Assembly: GCA_028554755.1 (NCBI GenBank)
Contig: JAPTOF010000024.1
Coordinates: forward strand, 3,596,001-3,660,000
Length of the DNA stretch: 64,000 bases
DNA from: Cordia subcordata
Lineage: Eukaryota; Streptophyta; Magnoliopsida; Boraginales; Cordiaceae
Direction of reading: 5' to 3'
Shown: positions 48,130 to 59,087 of the stretch, piece after piece
Position numbering within the stretch: position 1 is the first letter of the stretch
How the letters are laid out: the number at the start of each line of letters is the position of its first letter
Notes under the pieces: generated by a model
What the model was told of the DNA's origin: nothing
The model's database searches: none
What the model saw: the letters and a program-made list of their open reading frames with translations, nothing else
Program-made: the position numbers and the translations under genes

Positions 48130-48765
48130 GTAGAACATAAGGTGCAGGTTCAGAAGAGGATAGACAACGCATAGAAGGTTTAGTTACAGAAATTAGAAGA
48201 ATTAATGAAGGAACTATAAGCAATAGGTTTAGGAATTTAATTTCAAGAAATAGATCAACACAATTAACTTTAGATCAAGTAATTGATATTGATAGAGAAA
48301 TAACAAATTTCAGACAAAATAGATTAAATATATTCAACCACAAAATTTATATGATCAGAATTCTAATTTAAATCAATCTAGATTATTAATGCATTATAGA
48401 GAAACACAAAATAGATGTGTAGGACAAGATGTAATAAGTATAAGCTTAATTAATCCAGAAAGTCAAGAAGCAATTATAAGAGGAAATTTTAATCTAACAC
48501 ATTTAGGATTAGTAGTAATAGGAATAAAAGGCTTAACTAGAAAGGATATAGGTGCAAAAGTATTTATAGCTTTAGTAGATGATAGATTTAATAGTGAACA
48601 AGCAATTGTAGGAGCTATAGAAGTAGATATGAATGACAATGGAGGATTATTTTATTGTGCTCCAGATTATGTACTAAAAACCAGAGATTTTATAAAACAT
48701 TTAAAAGTTAAAATTATGACTAAGGGTTATGAAACATTAATAGAAGGAAAAAATTTATTAGTATG
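48111..48765 (+). pseudogene. Movement protein 5' part of EPRV1, copy C
   Basis: It starts ATG at 48111 inside the end of ORF3. It contains the 30K-superfamily core, HLGLVVIGIKGLTRKDIGAK and FIALVDDRF, then GAIEVDMNDNGGLFYC. A frameshift near 48330 breaks the N-terminal part, and the gene is cut at 48765 by the junction with segment D. Confidence 0.8.
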
Positions 48766-48814
48766 TACTTTCTTGTCTTTAATTTGCTACCGTCCATCTG
48801 TATTATGCTTTTCT

Positions 48815-49916
48815 AATCACTGTCTTATCTTGTCTCGTCTTCTGCTATTCCTTTGCCTTTATTGCTGTTGTTTTCCTGGGTTGTAGGGCCAGGTACTTTT
48901 GGTAAATTGTCCTGGAATAATTTCTGTAATATATCTTTTGTTTTTTGCTCAATAGCATCATGTAATAATTTTTTATTTATTGCTTTCTTTAATTTTCTTT
49001 TTTCTTTAATATTTTTATTTTGTCTTTCCGGACTTGATGTGTCTTTACCAGATGCCGGTGAATCTGGACTAGCCGATCTTTCTCCCGATCGATTGGGATT
49101 TTCAGAAGCTTTTGGCAAACTTCTAGCCAAAGCCGGATTTGATTTGTCTTTACCTGTTACCGGTTGAACAGGACTAGCTGGATATTTAACCCCTGATCCA
49201 GTGGGTTGTTGAACGGACTTATATTTTTCTAATAGAACTTTGTATTTCGTTTGCTAGTCCGTTAAGTCTAATTCTAAGGTTTGTATTTTTGTTTGATATT
49301 GTTGTAATATGGCTTGGTAATGGGTTTTTTCAGAAATAAGATGATCATTTCTTTCTTTTATGGTTCTAAAGTGTTTCATCATTATTTCACAACTAGAACA
49401 TTCTTCTCTACCTGTTTCTAGATTGGTATTGCAATCTGGGCTAATAAAGAAATTGTCTCCACTGTGTGTTTTAAGTAAAGATATTGCTTCTGGTAAGGTT
49501 TGTACCCCTTTCTACCAGGCTCTGTTGAATTTTCCTACTCCAATTACCATTGCTTCAGTCCACTGCTTGTTTACACCTGGATTATCACCTCTAAAAACAC
49601 AATAAAACTGAAATTTTCTTGTTAGTCTTAATTTTAAAAAATAACTAGTTAATGCATTTAATGAATTAATAAACCATCCATTGTTTTTCTTTAAATATGA
49701 TTGTCATAAATTATCTAAGAGTGTTTGTTGGTCTTCAGGTATTAGGCTTCCAGGTTGAACCTTGGGCTGAAACCTGTTCCCTGCATGAATTACCTCTAAA
49801 TTATTATTGTCAAAATTTATTCGTCTCTGTCCTACTTTTGGGTCTGTTGTTTCCACATAGCTAGGGTATTGTATTGGGAATATATTGCTTTTGTCTGGAG
49901 TTGATGAAGATACCAT
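48815..49916 (-). pseudogene. ORF VI (transactivator/viroplasmin) of EPRV1, copy D
   Basis: Starts at ATG 49916 (MVSSSTPDKSNIFPIQYPS) and ends near 48815. It keeps the frame at the site where B and E share a one-base loss, but a TGA replaces a Trp codon near 49706, and further stops follow (for example near 49253). Confidence 0.8.
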
Positions 49917-49968
49917 CCTGCACAGTAAGAAAATTGCCTTTTCTAATCCGCCTCGATTAGCTTTCTAC

Positions 49969-51554
49969 TTAACATATCATCCAAGTATTTATATATTTAT
50001 TAATTAACTTATTATAATATAATTTTTCTTCTTTATTTATACTTTCATCTATATTGTCTTGATTAATATTATTACAATAACAATTCTATTTTCCTAATTT
50101 ACATTCTTCACAATTTTCACATTTTTCTATTTCTATATATTCTCCACCACGCTTTTGAACGTACTCTGATGGATTGTCTATATTAATAGGCGAATATACT
50201 GTGTTTTGATTTAAGTAAATAAAATCTGAATTAATATAAATACTACCATTTTTATTTAATAAAAAGTTTAAGCCTAAAATAATTTTGCCTTCTTTATGGG
50301 TAACTGGTAAACAAAAAGCTATTGGTAATTTATAAGTAATTGTTTGAGTATTACCTGGAGTTAAAAACGAAATATATGCATTTTTTATATATTGTGTATA
50401 AGGTATTTCATTACCTGAAAATCCTACACCTTTTAATGGCTTTTCTAAATTATATATATACATTTAGTATTAACAATTTGTGGATCTATAACAGTTATTG
50501 TACAACATGTATCTATAATGGCATTTGTTTCTATATATCTATCATAATGTTTAAAGTTTATTCTAACAGTTAATAAATTAGAATTTCTTTTTATTTTACA
50601 GAATTTATCTAATTGAAAGTTTGAATTAACTTATTGTATTAATAATGGATCTGAATCTATTTTTTCCTTTCCTTTTTCTAATTTACTTATTCTATTATCT
50701 TGTAATTCTATTTTTTCTTCTAGTTCTAATATTTTTGCTTCAACATTTTCAACTTTATTTATTATATTTTTCTCTATAAATTTACTTTCTATCTTTAATT
50801 CTTTGTTTTTTGATTCAGGTATTAAATCTAAATTAAATTTTTTATTAATACATTTAATACATGCTTCTTTTAAACAATTATTGCATTTAGCTCTTACTTT
50901 TATTGCTCGATACCAAGTACATATATAACAAGGCTTTGTTTCTAAACCTTTTCCTAATTGCCAATTATGTAAACATTCATCGTTTTCTTTAAATTTATCT
51001 TCTAGTGGTTTAAACATATTTATATTAAATTTCTTAAGATTTCCTAATAGATTATCTAAATTTACTGGAAATTCATTGTCTTCTATTTCAAAATCACTAT
51101 TTGTATTTTCTTCATATTTTTCTTCAATTCCTAATACTATACTATAAATAGATTCATTATCACTAATTGTTTCATCTACTCCTAATAAATCTTCATTTGT
51201 ATTGTTTACTATCATAGCTTTCATATTTTTTTAATTTATTCTTTTTGGACAACTTGAACTTAAATGATCTTCTTGACCGCATGTATAACATCTAATTTTA
51301 TTTCTATAAATTCTGTTATTATTATATTTTCTAGCATGTTTTTGTGTTAAGAATGGTTTTCTAGCTTTACTTTTTCTAAGATAATATAATTTACTAAGAG
51401 GTTTTCTAAATTGTTTTTTATATTTATATTTTGGTTTTTTAGGTAATCCATAATGTGGTGGAGTATATATTTCTTTACAAAAACTAGTTTCATTTTTAAG
51501 TTGTTTAGCAATTTGTATATTAGTACATTTATCAACTAATATTTCTATTACTAT
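49969..51554 (-). pseudogene. Coat protein 3' part and protease of EPRV1, copy D
   Basis: It starts mid-gene at the junction and includes the CX2CX4HX4C knuckle (CYTCGQEDHLSSSC, about 51290-51245) and the Cys-rich motif CYICTWYRAIKVRAKCNNC (near 50935-50880). In-frame stops at about 51231 and 50631 split it. The protease motif reads DTC instead of DTG (about 50511-50522), so this copy could not cleave even if translated. The frame ends at 49969, and the RT is missing at the same junction as in the other copies. Confidence 0.8.
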
Positions 51555-52653
51555 ACCATTTTTGGGAGAGGGTTGGCAGGTTTGCATTTCATAAAAATAA
51601 AAGGATGACCAAAGACCCCGTTATGAACAAAGATTCATAATTAAGCTCTGATACCACTATTAGGAGGACTTGAGCAGGTTGGTCTTGCGGACACTTGTTC
51701 GCCCTTATCGAATAATGAGTAGGCGATATGTTCGTTCTCACAGTACACACGGGTGAGAGTTACTCGACTCATATCGGATTCTCAGTATTGGCTTGCCCTA
51801 ATCTGGCGGAGTTGAGAGCAGAAATAAGGGAATAGTATAGACCTTTGATAAATGGTCGAATGGATCCATCGGTGCTCTGAGGAGTAAAGACCTGTAATTT
51901 AGATTAGAGCTCACGGACACGCGTTAGTCCTAAACAGCCTTTTCAACATCATCGTCAGCCTCAAACGGACTCGCTTCCCCTTTTGCTCTTTTCTTTTACA
52001 CAGGGATTACGGTAGAGACCGATACATGCATTGGATCATGTTATCAACAATATATCACACTATTCTCGTATTTAGGATCCAACTTGCCTAAGCATAGCTT
52101 TTCATATCATCGGATCTTTTTGTCTTGCGAGGGGTTTTCGCCCTTGTCCCTTAATTAAAATAAAATTAAAAACTTAAATAAATTAAAAGAGAGAGGGAGA
52201 GAGAGAGAGAGAGCTTACTTGATATTTGTTTGGAAAGAAAACTTATATTGAGAGAAAATTTTTACAAGGAGGGTAGGAAGTGGTTAGTGTGCTGATAGTT
52301 CGCCACACCACTTCTCAAAGAATTAGCCTCTGTTTATACTAAATCTATCCTATACAATTTGCTTCTATTCTACGCTAATGGATTCCACGTTATCGTTTAC
52401 ATTATTACAAATCCTATTTGTTGTTTTGCGTTTTTTTTATTTACATGACATATTTCACTATTGAAATGAAGACATTGGATTACATCTTTTGTTTGATCCT
52501 TGCTTTTTCTTTAGGGCTGTCTTTCTTTGTCTTCTTTCTTTTCAGCTTTTTTGTTGCTTTTTCCTGATAGGCCGCCTAAGTTGTCTCTGCCATCTTGATT
52601 TGCCTCCACTTTCTTGTTTTTAATTTGCTGCCGTCCATCTGTATTATGCTTTT
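51555..52653 (-). promoter_or_regulatory. EPRV1 promoter and leader, left copy of segment E
   Basis: Same sequence as the right copy, but the TATA box is TATAAACA (52338-52331) and the polyadenylation signal is changed to AATATA-like (near 52242-52250), so this copy is probably weaker. The primer site is at 51645-51656. Confidence 0.7.
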
Positions 52654-53756
52654 CTAATCACTGTCTTCTCCTTTCTCGTCTTCTGCTATTCCTTTGCCTT
52701 TATTGCTATTGTTTTCCTGGGTTGTAGGGCCAGGTGCTTTTGTTAAATTGTCCTGGAATAATTTCTGTAATATATCTTTTGTTTTTTCCTCAATAGCATC
52801 ATGTAATAATTTTTTATTTATTGCTTTCTTTAATTTTCTTTTTTCTTTAATATTTTTATTTTGTCTTTCCGGACTTGATGCGCCTTTACCAGATGCCGAT
52901 GAATCTGGACTAGCCGATCTTTCTCCCGATCGATTGGGATTTTCAGAAGCTTTTGGCAAACTTCTAGCCTTAACCGGATTTGATTTGTCTTTACCTGTTA
53001 CCGGTTGAACAGGACTAGCTGGATATTTAACCCCTAATCCAGTGGGTTGTTGAACGGACTTATATTTTTCTAGTAGAACTTTGTATTTGGTTTGCCAGTC
53101 TGTTAAGTCTAATTCTAAGGTTTGTATTTTTGTTTGATATTGTTGTAATATGGCTTGGTAATGGGTTTTTTCAGAAATAAGATGATCATTTCTTTCTTTT
53201 ATGGTTCTAAAATGTTTGATCATTGTTTCACAACTAGAACATTCTTCTCTACCTGTTTCTAAATTGGTATTGCAATCTGGGCTAATAAAGAAATTGTCTC
53301 CACAATGTGTTTTAAGTAAAGATATTGCTTCTGGTAAGGTTTGTACCCCTTTATACCAGGCTCTGTTGAATTTTCCTACTCCGATTACCATTGCTTCAGT
53401 CCACTGCTTGTATACTCTTGGATTATCACCTCTAAAAACACAATAAAACTGAAACTTTCTTGTTAGTCTTAATTTTAAAAAATAACTAGTTAATGCATTT
53501 AATGTATTAATAAACCATCCATTGTTTTTCTTTAAATATAATTGCCATAAATTATCTAAGAGTGTTTGTGGTCTTCAGGTATCAGGCTTCCAGGTTGAAC
53601 CTTGGGCTGAAACCTGTTCCCTGCATGAATTACCTCTAAATTATTATTGTCAAAATTTATTCGTCTCTATCCTGCTTTTGGGCCTGTTGTTTCCACATAG
53701 CTAGGGTATTGTATTGGGAATATATTGCTTTTGTCTGGAGTTGATGAAGATGCCAT
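52654..53756 (-). pseudogene. ORF VI (transactivator/viroplasmin) of EPRV1, copy E
   Basis: Start ATG at 53756, stop at 52654. A one-base loss near 53571 (shared with copy B) breaks the frame after about 60 codons. From there to the stop a single frame of over 245 codons is open. It contains the viroplasmin-type domain (about 53460-53305), coiled coil (53230-53080), a Pro/Ser-rich linker (RSGERSASPDSSASGKGASS) and a Lys-rich helix. This is the best preserved ORF VI copy. Confidence 0.8.
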
Positions 53757-53782
53757 CCTGCACAATAAGAAAATTGCCTTTT

Positions 53783-53827
53783 CTAATCCGCCTCGATTAG
53801 CTTTCTACTTAACATATCATCCAAGTA
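53783..53827 (-). other. Deletion junction: protease region joined to a probable RNase H tail
   Basis: Just after the protease frame, in another frame, the sequence reads YLDDMLSRKLIEED and a stop. DxLSRxL followed by a stop resembles the last residues of pararetrovirus RNase H domains (compare DFLSREYL in the neighbouring EPRV2 near 63640). The most economical reading is that RT and nearly all of RNase H were deleted, fusing the two ends. Copies A (40888-40932), B and D have the same junction. This is inference; no intact relative is in the window. Confidence 0.6.
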
Positions 53828-56790
53828 TTTATATATTTATTAATTAACTTATTATAATATAATTTTTCTTCTTTATTTATACTTTCATCTATATTGGCTT
53901 GATTAATATTATTACAATAACACTTTTGTTTTCCTAATTTACATTCTTCACAATTTTCACATTTTTCTATTTCTATATATTCTCCACCACGCGTCTGAAC
54001 GTACTCTGATGGATTGTCTATATTAATAGGCGAATATACTGTGTTTTGATTTAAGTAAATAAAATCTGAATTAATATGAATACTACCATTTTTATTTAAT
54101 AAAAAGTTTAAGCCTAAAATAATTTTGCCTTCTTTATGGGTAACTGGTAAACAAAAAGCTATTGGTAATTTATAAGTAATTGTTTGAGTATTACATGGAG
54201 TTAAAAACGAAATATATGCATTTTTTATACATTGTGTATAGGGTATTTCATTACTTATAAATATATGCATTTTTGGTATTAACAATTTGTGGATCTATAA
54301 CTGTTATTGTACAACCTGTATCTATAATGGCATTTGTTTCTATATATCTATCATAATGTTTAAAGTTTATTCTAACAGTCAATAAATTAGAATTTCTTTT
54401 TATTTTACAAAATTTATCTAATTGAAAGTCTGAATTAACTTGTTGTATTAATAATGGATCTGAATATATTTTTTCTTTTCCTTTTTCTAATTTACTTATT
54501 CTATTATCTTGTAATTCTATTTTTCTTCTAGTTCTAATATTTTTGCTTCAACATTTTCAATTTTATTTATTATATTTTTCTCTATAAATTTACTTTCTAT
54601 CTTTAATTCTTTGTTTTTTGATTCAAGTATTAAATCTAAATTAAATTTTTTATTAATACATTTAATACATGCTTCTTTTAAACAATTATTGCATTTAGCT
54701 CTTACTTTTATTGCTAGATACCAAGTACATATATAACAAGACTTTGTTTCTAAACCTTTTCCTAATTGCCAATTATGTAAACATTCGTCATTTTCTTTTA
54801 ATTTATCTTCTAGTGGTTTAAACATATTTATATTAAATTTATTAAAATTTCCTAATAGATTATCTAAATTTACAGGAAATTCATTGTCTTCTATTTCAGA
54901 ATCACTATCTGTATTTTCTTCATATTTTTCTTCAATTCTTGATACTATACTATAAATAGATTCATTATCACTAATTGTTTCATCTACCTCTATTAAATCT
55001 TCATTTGTATTGTTAACTATCATAGCTTTCATATTTTTTGAATTTATTCTTTTTGGACAACTTGAACTTAAATGATCTTCTTGACCACATGTATAACATC
55101 TAATTTTATTTCTATAAATTCTATTATTATTATATTTTCTAACATGTTTTTGTGTTAAGAATGGTTTTCTAGCTTTACTTTTTCTAAGATAATATAATTT
55201 ACTAAGAGATTTTCTAAATTGTTTTTTATATTTATATTTTGGTTTTTTAGGTAATCCATAATGTTGTGGAGTATATATTTCTTTACAAAAACTAGTTTCA
55301 TTTTTAAGTTGTTTAGCAATTTGTATGTTAGTACATTTATCAACTAATATTTCTATTACTATTTGCATTGCTCTTCCTAATGAAACTTTTATATTTGCTG
55401 TTTCTTTAGTGTATTTATCATATATTTCTTTACCTAATGCTCCTAGTAATTTATGTAAAAATTTTTGTACTACTTGCTCATTCCATACGTTACCACTAAG
55501 AGATGCCCAATAATAATATTCTTGCATAAATAATTTTACATCTTTCAATCCTAATAAATTTACTTGCTCTAATTTTTTAACTGCTACTGTTTGTAATTCA
55601 ATATCTGATGTATTAGGATTCCTTCCTGTAATTATTAAATGTATTGTATTAACAAAATTATATGGATTTATTCCTAAACTTACTAATTCTACCATATCAT
55701 TAGGAAAACGTTGTTGCCATTCATCCCAATTTGCCTTAACTGATTCTCCTAAAAATTGTGTCATATATCTAATCATTTCTTCTACTGTAAATATTTTATC
55801 AGCTTGTTTAATAATGAAGTCTACTACTACTGCATCTTTCCATAATTGTAAATATCTATCTCTTAATTGTATATCTATTACTGTAATATCTAAAATAAAT
55901 GGTTCAGCTGCTTTTTGTATTTTAAAAGGTTTTTCTAAAGGATATGGTTTTCCTCTAGGTCTATAATTTAATTTTTCATAAGAAGTTTGATTAGGGTATA
56001 CTTCTACAAATCTTCTAGGTAGATTTCCATATTGGTGTAATGGTCTATTGCCTGGTTGTTCAGTATAAAATCTTGTTTCTTGAGATCTATTAGGTTGTAC
56101 TACACTACTTTCACCTTCTTCCATTAAAATATAAGGTTTTTCTTCTAAATTTTCAATAAATAATCTTTTACTATTATTACTTATTTCACTATTAGTATTT
56201 GTTATAGTTTCTATATTTTCTAAATCTTCTATTTCTTCATTATCTATTTCTTTTTCTAAATTGTTTAAAAAGGTATTTATATCTTTTTCTTCTTCATATA
56301 TTTTTTCTATATTTACTTCTACTTTATTTTCATTTTTTATTTGATTAAATGCTTTATTTTCTAATTCTTTAATGTACTTTTCATAATTAAATTCTTCTAT
56401 TACTACTGGATTTTTATTATTTACTTCTATATTTTCAAATTCTTTCATTATTTTATCATATTCTATTTGTGACTTATTATTTATTGATTCTAATTGTTTT
56501 ATATAATCATTATTTGTTTCATCATCTTTAAAACTAATTAAATTAATTTCTTTTTTATTGTCAATTATTGGTATAATTTCTTCATCTAAATTAATTAGAT
56601 TTGTAATATTAAAATCTAATTTCTTTATTCTTTTACCATTTTTATCTAATTCATATGTTTCTTCAATATTAATATTATTTTCTTGCATATTTTGTCCTAA
56701 GTTATATATTTGATTTTTTAAACTATATTCTAATTCTTGTAAATTATTGAATTCTAATAATTTTAATATTTCTTTTACTTCACTATTCAT
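53809..56790 (-). pseudogene. Coat protein-protease gene of EPRV1, copy E
   Basis: The frame opens at ATG 56790 and runs 757 codons to 54517. The N-terminus is very acidic, with Asn/Glu/Lys-rich repeats. A conserved coat core follows (about residues 300-480, including WDEWQQRFPNDMVELVSLGI), then a basic region and the knuckle CYTCGQEDHLSSSC at residue 565. A second motif, CX2CX11CX2CX4CX2C, starts at residue 685 (CYIC...KCNNC...CIKC). A coiled coil follows, and a one-base loss near 54524 shifts the frame. The protease with DTG at about 54311-54322 follows, but a short deletion near 54255 removes part of it. Comparison with B and D shows that coat protein and protease form one frame. No RT follows. 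Confidence 0.85.
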
Positions 56791-57760
56791 TTATATTATC
56801 AGCTTCTTCTTCTAATGTGTTTTCTTCTAAATGATTATTTGCTTCAGTATAATCTGTAAATCTTACTGAAAGTCTTCCTTGATTGTTTCTATACCACATA
56901 CTTTCTTGAGGTGTATAGATAGTTCTAGATGTATTATTTAAAATATTATTTATTTGCCATTCTTGACCCGCATTTTCTAAAGCGTCTATTTTATATGGTG
57001 GTAAAAGTTTTATTCCTTTATTTGTAATAAACTTTGCTGTATCTTGTATTTGAAATTTAAATCTAACTTGACTACTTTGTGTTATTTTACCTATAAATGA
57101 AGTACATACTAATAAATTTTTTCCTTCTATTAATGTTTCATAACCCTTAGTCATAATTTTAACTTTTAAATGTTTTATAAAATCTCTAGTCTTTAGTACA
57201 TAATCTGGAGCACAATAAAATAATCCTCCATTATCATTCATATCTACTTCTATAGCTCCTACAATTGCTTGTTCACTATTAAATCTATCATCTACTAAAG
57301 CTATAAATATTTTTGCACCTATATCCTTTCTAGTTAAGCCTTTTATTCCTATTACTACTAATCCTAAATGTGTTAAATTAAAATTTCCTCTTATAATTGC
57401 TTCTTGACTTTCTGGATTAATTAAGCTTATACTTATTACATCTTGTCCTACACATCTATTTTGTGTTTCTCTATAATGCATTAATAATCTAGATTGATTT
57501 AAATTAGAATTCTGATCATATAAATTTTGTGGTTGAATATAATTTAATCTATTTTGTCTAAAATTTGTTATTTCTCTATCAATATCAATTACTTGATCTA
57601 AAGTTAATTGTGTTGATCTATTTCTTGAAATTAAATTCCTAAACCTATTGCTTATAGTTCCTTCATTAATTCTTCTAATTTCTGTAGCTAAACCTTCTGT
57701 GCGTTGTCTATCCTCTTCTAAACCTATACCTACTGTTCTACTATTATTTCTTCGGATCAT
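56783..57760 (-). CDS. Movement protein (30K superfamily) of EPRV1, copy E
   Basis: Open frame of 325 residues, ATG at 57760 to stop at 56783, overlapping ORF3 upstream and the coat protein by 8 bases downstream. The core HLGLVVIGIKGLTRKDIGAK, FIALVDDRF with the conserved Asp, and GAIEVDMNDNGGLFYCAP matches the 30K family of plant virus movement proteins as found in caulimovirids, which form tubules or widen plasmodesmata. An acidic C-terminus (EENTLEEEADNINE) completes it. It is the only large EPRV1 gene without an obvious break, but it sits in a defective insertion. Confidence 0.85.
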   Translation of the reverse strand: MIRRNNSRTVGIGLEEDRQRTEGLATEIRRINEGTISNRFRNLISRNRSTQLTLDQVIDIDREITNFRQNRLNYIQPQNLYDQNSNLNQSRLLMHYRETQNRCVGQDVISISLINPESQEAIIRGNFNLTHLGLVVIGIKGLTRKDIGAKIFIALVDDRFNSEQAIVGAIEVDMNDNGGLFYCAPDYVLKTRDFIKHLKVKIMTKGYETLIEGKNLLVCTSFIGKITQSSQVRFKFQIQDTAKFITNKGIKLLPPYKIDALENAGQEWQINNILNNTSRTIYTPQESMWYRNNQGRLSVRFTDYTEANNHLEENTLEEEADNINE

Positions 57761-58103
57761 GAGTTAAAAATTTGTATTCTTTGTGAGTTTCTAAGTTTTT
57801 CTTTCCTAAATTTAATTTACTTATTTGAGTAGATAATTTATCTATATCTTTTTCTAATCTAACTTTATTATCCTGTTTTGTTTTTTCATTTTCTAATCAA
57901 TTTATTTTCTTTTCTAATTTATCTAGCTTATTAAAAAGTTTTATTTGTAATATAATAATAACATTATTTTGTTTTATTATTGTCTGTTCTGCAGGTGTTC
58001 CTGTTTTTGTCATGGTTAATCCTTCTGCTAGACTTATAAATTGTTTACTATATTTAATAGCTTCTTTGTAATTTATATTATTATAATCATCTATTGTATT
58101 CAT
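57744..58103 (-). pseudogene. ORF3 of EPRV1, copy E
   Basis: About 120 codons from ATG 58103 to TAA 57746-57744, with an internal TGA near 57897 where copy C has a Trp codon. The first 68 codons are open. The C-terminal half is a Lys/Leu-rich coiled coil (LDKLSTQISKLNLGKKNLET). Size, position before the movement protein and coiled coil recall virion-associated or DNA-binding proteins of caulimovirids, but I cannot confirm this. Confidence 0.6.
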
Positions 58104-58381
58104 TATCTAAATTCTAGACCTTGTAATTTATAAAATTGTTTTAAATTATTGTCCATTTCTTTTATTTGATTTTTTAATTGTTCTATATCTACTTGTAATC
58201 TTTTTGTTTTATTAATTATTAATTCTACATCCTTTTTTAATTCTAAAGTTTTTTGTTTTGATATTTCTTCTAATTTATGTTTATTTTTTAATTTACTATT
58301 ATTTTGCTCTTTTATATAATCTAAATTTTCTCTAATAATTTTAATCTCTTTTTCTATATAATCTTTTTTATCAATATTCAT
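58103..58381 (-). CDS. ORF2 of EPRV1, copy E: small coiled-coil protein
   Basis: 92 codons, almost entirely Lys/Glu/Asn-rich with heptad-like Leu/Ile spacing (KRLQVDIEQLKNQIKEMDNN), so a coiled coil is likely. It starts 11 bases before the end of ORF1, and its stop shares one base with the ORF3 start (TAATG). A virion-associated or aphid-transmission-like role is possible by analogy of size, but no specific motif is seen. Confidence 0.65.
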   Translation of the reverse strand: MNIDKKDYIEKEIKIIRENLDYIKEQNNSKLKNKHKLEEISKQKTLELKKDVELIINKTKRLQVDIEQLKNQIKEMDNNLKQFYKLQGLEFR

Positions 58382-58850
58382 ATAAATTATCTATATTAGC
58401 TTCATATATACTATCACCTTCATAACTACTTAAACTACATGGACTATTAGAAACTAAAGAAATAGATTCTGTTTCATCTTCTAAATTTAAATTATCTAAT
58501 TGTCTAGTCAAATTATCTATTTCATTATTAATGTCTTGATTATCATTATTATTATTGTTTTGAATATCATCACCATAAATTAACTCTAATTCTGCTTCTA
58601 TATCTAACCTATATAATTCATTATTATTATTATCTATTATATTTATATAATCTTGAACTAATTGTCTTTGAATATAATTAAAAGGTTCTAATAATTCATC
58701 TAACAATAGAAATTCATTAATATAGGTGTTTAAAGGATTAATATATACTAATATGTTTCCATTATTAATAAAATATCTAATTCTATCATTTGTAAAATCT
58801 ATCATATCTAAAACATAATCAACATAATAACAAAAATTATCAAAATCCAT
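58371..58850 (-). CDS. ORF1 of EPRV1, copy E: acidic protein of unknown function
   Basis: 159 codons, intact. It is rich in Asn, Asp and Tyr, with an acidic C-terminus (LNLEDETES). No motif is recognised. It is the first ORF after the long leader and overlaps ORF2 by 11 bases. A partial second copy in segment C has nearly the same sequence, so it was a genuine viral gene and not a chance frame. Confidence 0.65.
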   Translation of the reverse strand: MDFDNFCYYVDYVLDMIDFTNDRIRYFINNGNILVYINPLNTYINEFLLLDELLEPFNYIQRQLVQDYINIIDNNNNELYRLDIEAELELIYGDDIQNNNNNDNQDINNEIDNLTRQLDNLNLEDETESISLVSNSPCSLSSYEGDSIYEANIDNLYEY

Positions 58851-58977
58851 TTTTCATTTACGGGCTACTTTCTTGCAGACTACTTCAATCCTCCTTTACT
58901 AAGAATATGCTTAGATCATTACTTATTTATGAAAATTTTTCATAATAAGACTTTGATCATTTATGGAATTAAACCAT

Positions 58978-58989
58978 GCTCTGATACCA
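58978..58989 (-). promoter_or_regulatory. Second tRNA-Met primer-like site of EPRV1
   Basis: A perfect TGGTATCAGAGC on the minus strand, 98 bases downstream of the first one (59087-59076), followed by ATGG instead of TTAA. One of the two may be the working site and the other a duplicate. The D/E junction at 51554 lies exactly at this sequence. Confidence 0.6.
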
Positions 58990-59075
58990 TTTTTGGGAGA
59001 GGGTTGGCAGGTTTGGATTTCATAAAAATAAAAGGATGACCAAAGACCCTGTTATGAACAGAGATTCATAATTAA

Positions 59076-59087
59076 GCTCTGATACCA
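59076..59087 (-). promoter_or_regulatory. tRNA-Met primer binding site of EPRV1, right leader of segment E
   Basis: TGGTATCAGAGC on the minus strand, the equivalent of 43038-43049 in segment A and 51645-51656 in the left leader. Confidence 0.75.

Larger units (their letters stand above)
47313..48765 (+). mobile_element. Endogenous pararetrovirus (EPRV1) segment C
   Basis: Plus-strand segment with the end of ORF1, ORF2, ORF3 and the first two thirds of the movement protein gene. It matches segment E, reversed. Both ends join minus-strand segments (B on the left, D on the right). Confidence 0.88.
48766..51554 (-). mobile_element. Endogenous pararetrovirus (EPRV1) segment D
   Basis: Minus-strand segment with the 3' half of the coat protein gene, the protease and ORF VI. 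It has no promoter or leader of its own. It joins segment C at 48765 and the leader of segment E at about 51554. Confidence 0.88.

Noticed and set aside
48825..49605. Plus-strand hydrophobic frames (for example MPLLLLFSWVVGPG) repeated in several EPRV1 copies
   Set aside because: They are antisense shadows of ORF VI (its Lys-rich helix and linker) and repeat only because ORF VI repeats.
53783..53827. YLDD as a reverse transcriptase catalytic site
   Set aside because: There is no RT sequence around it, and a stop follows after ten residues; the DMLSRKL context fits an RNase H tail better.
54275..54300. Possible new fusion in the protease of copy E
   Set aside because: Comparison with copies B and D shows a simple short deletion, not a gained domain.
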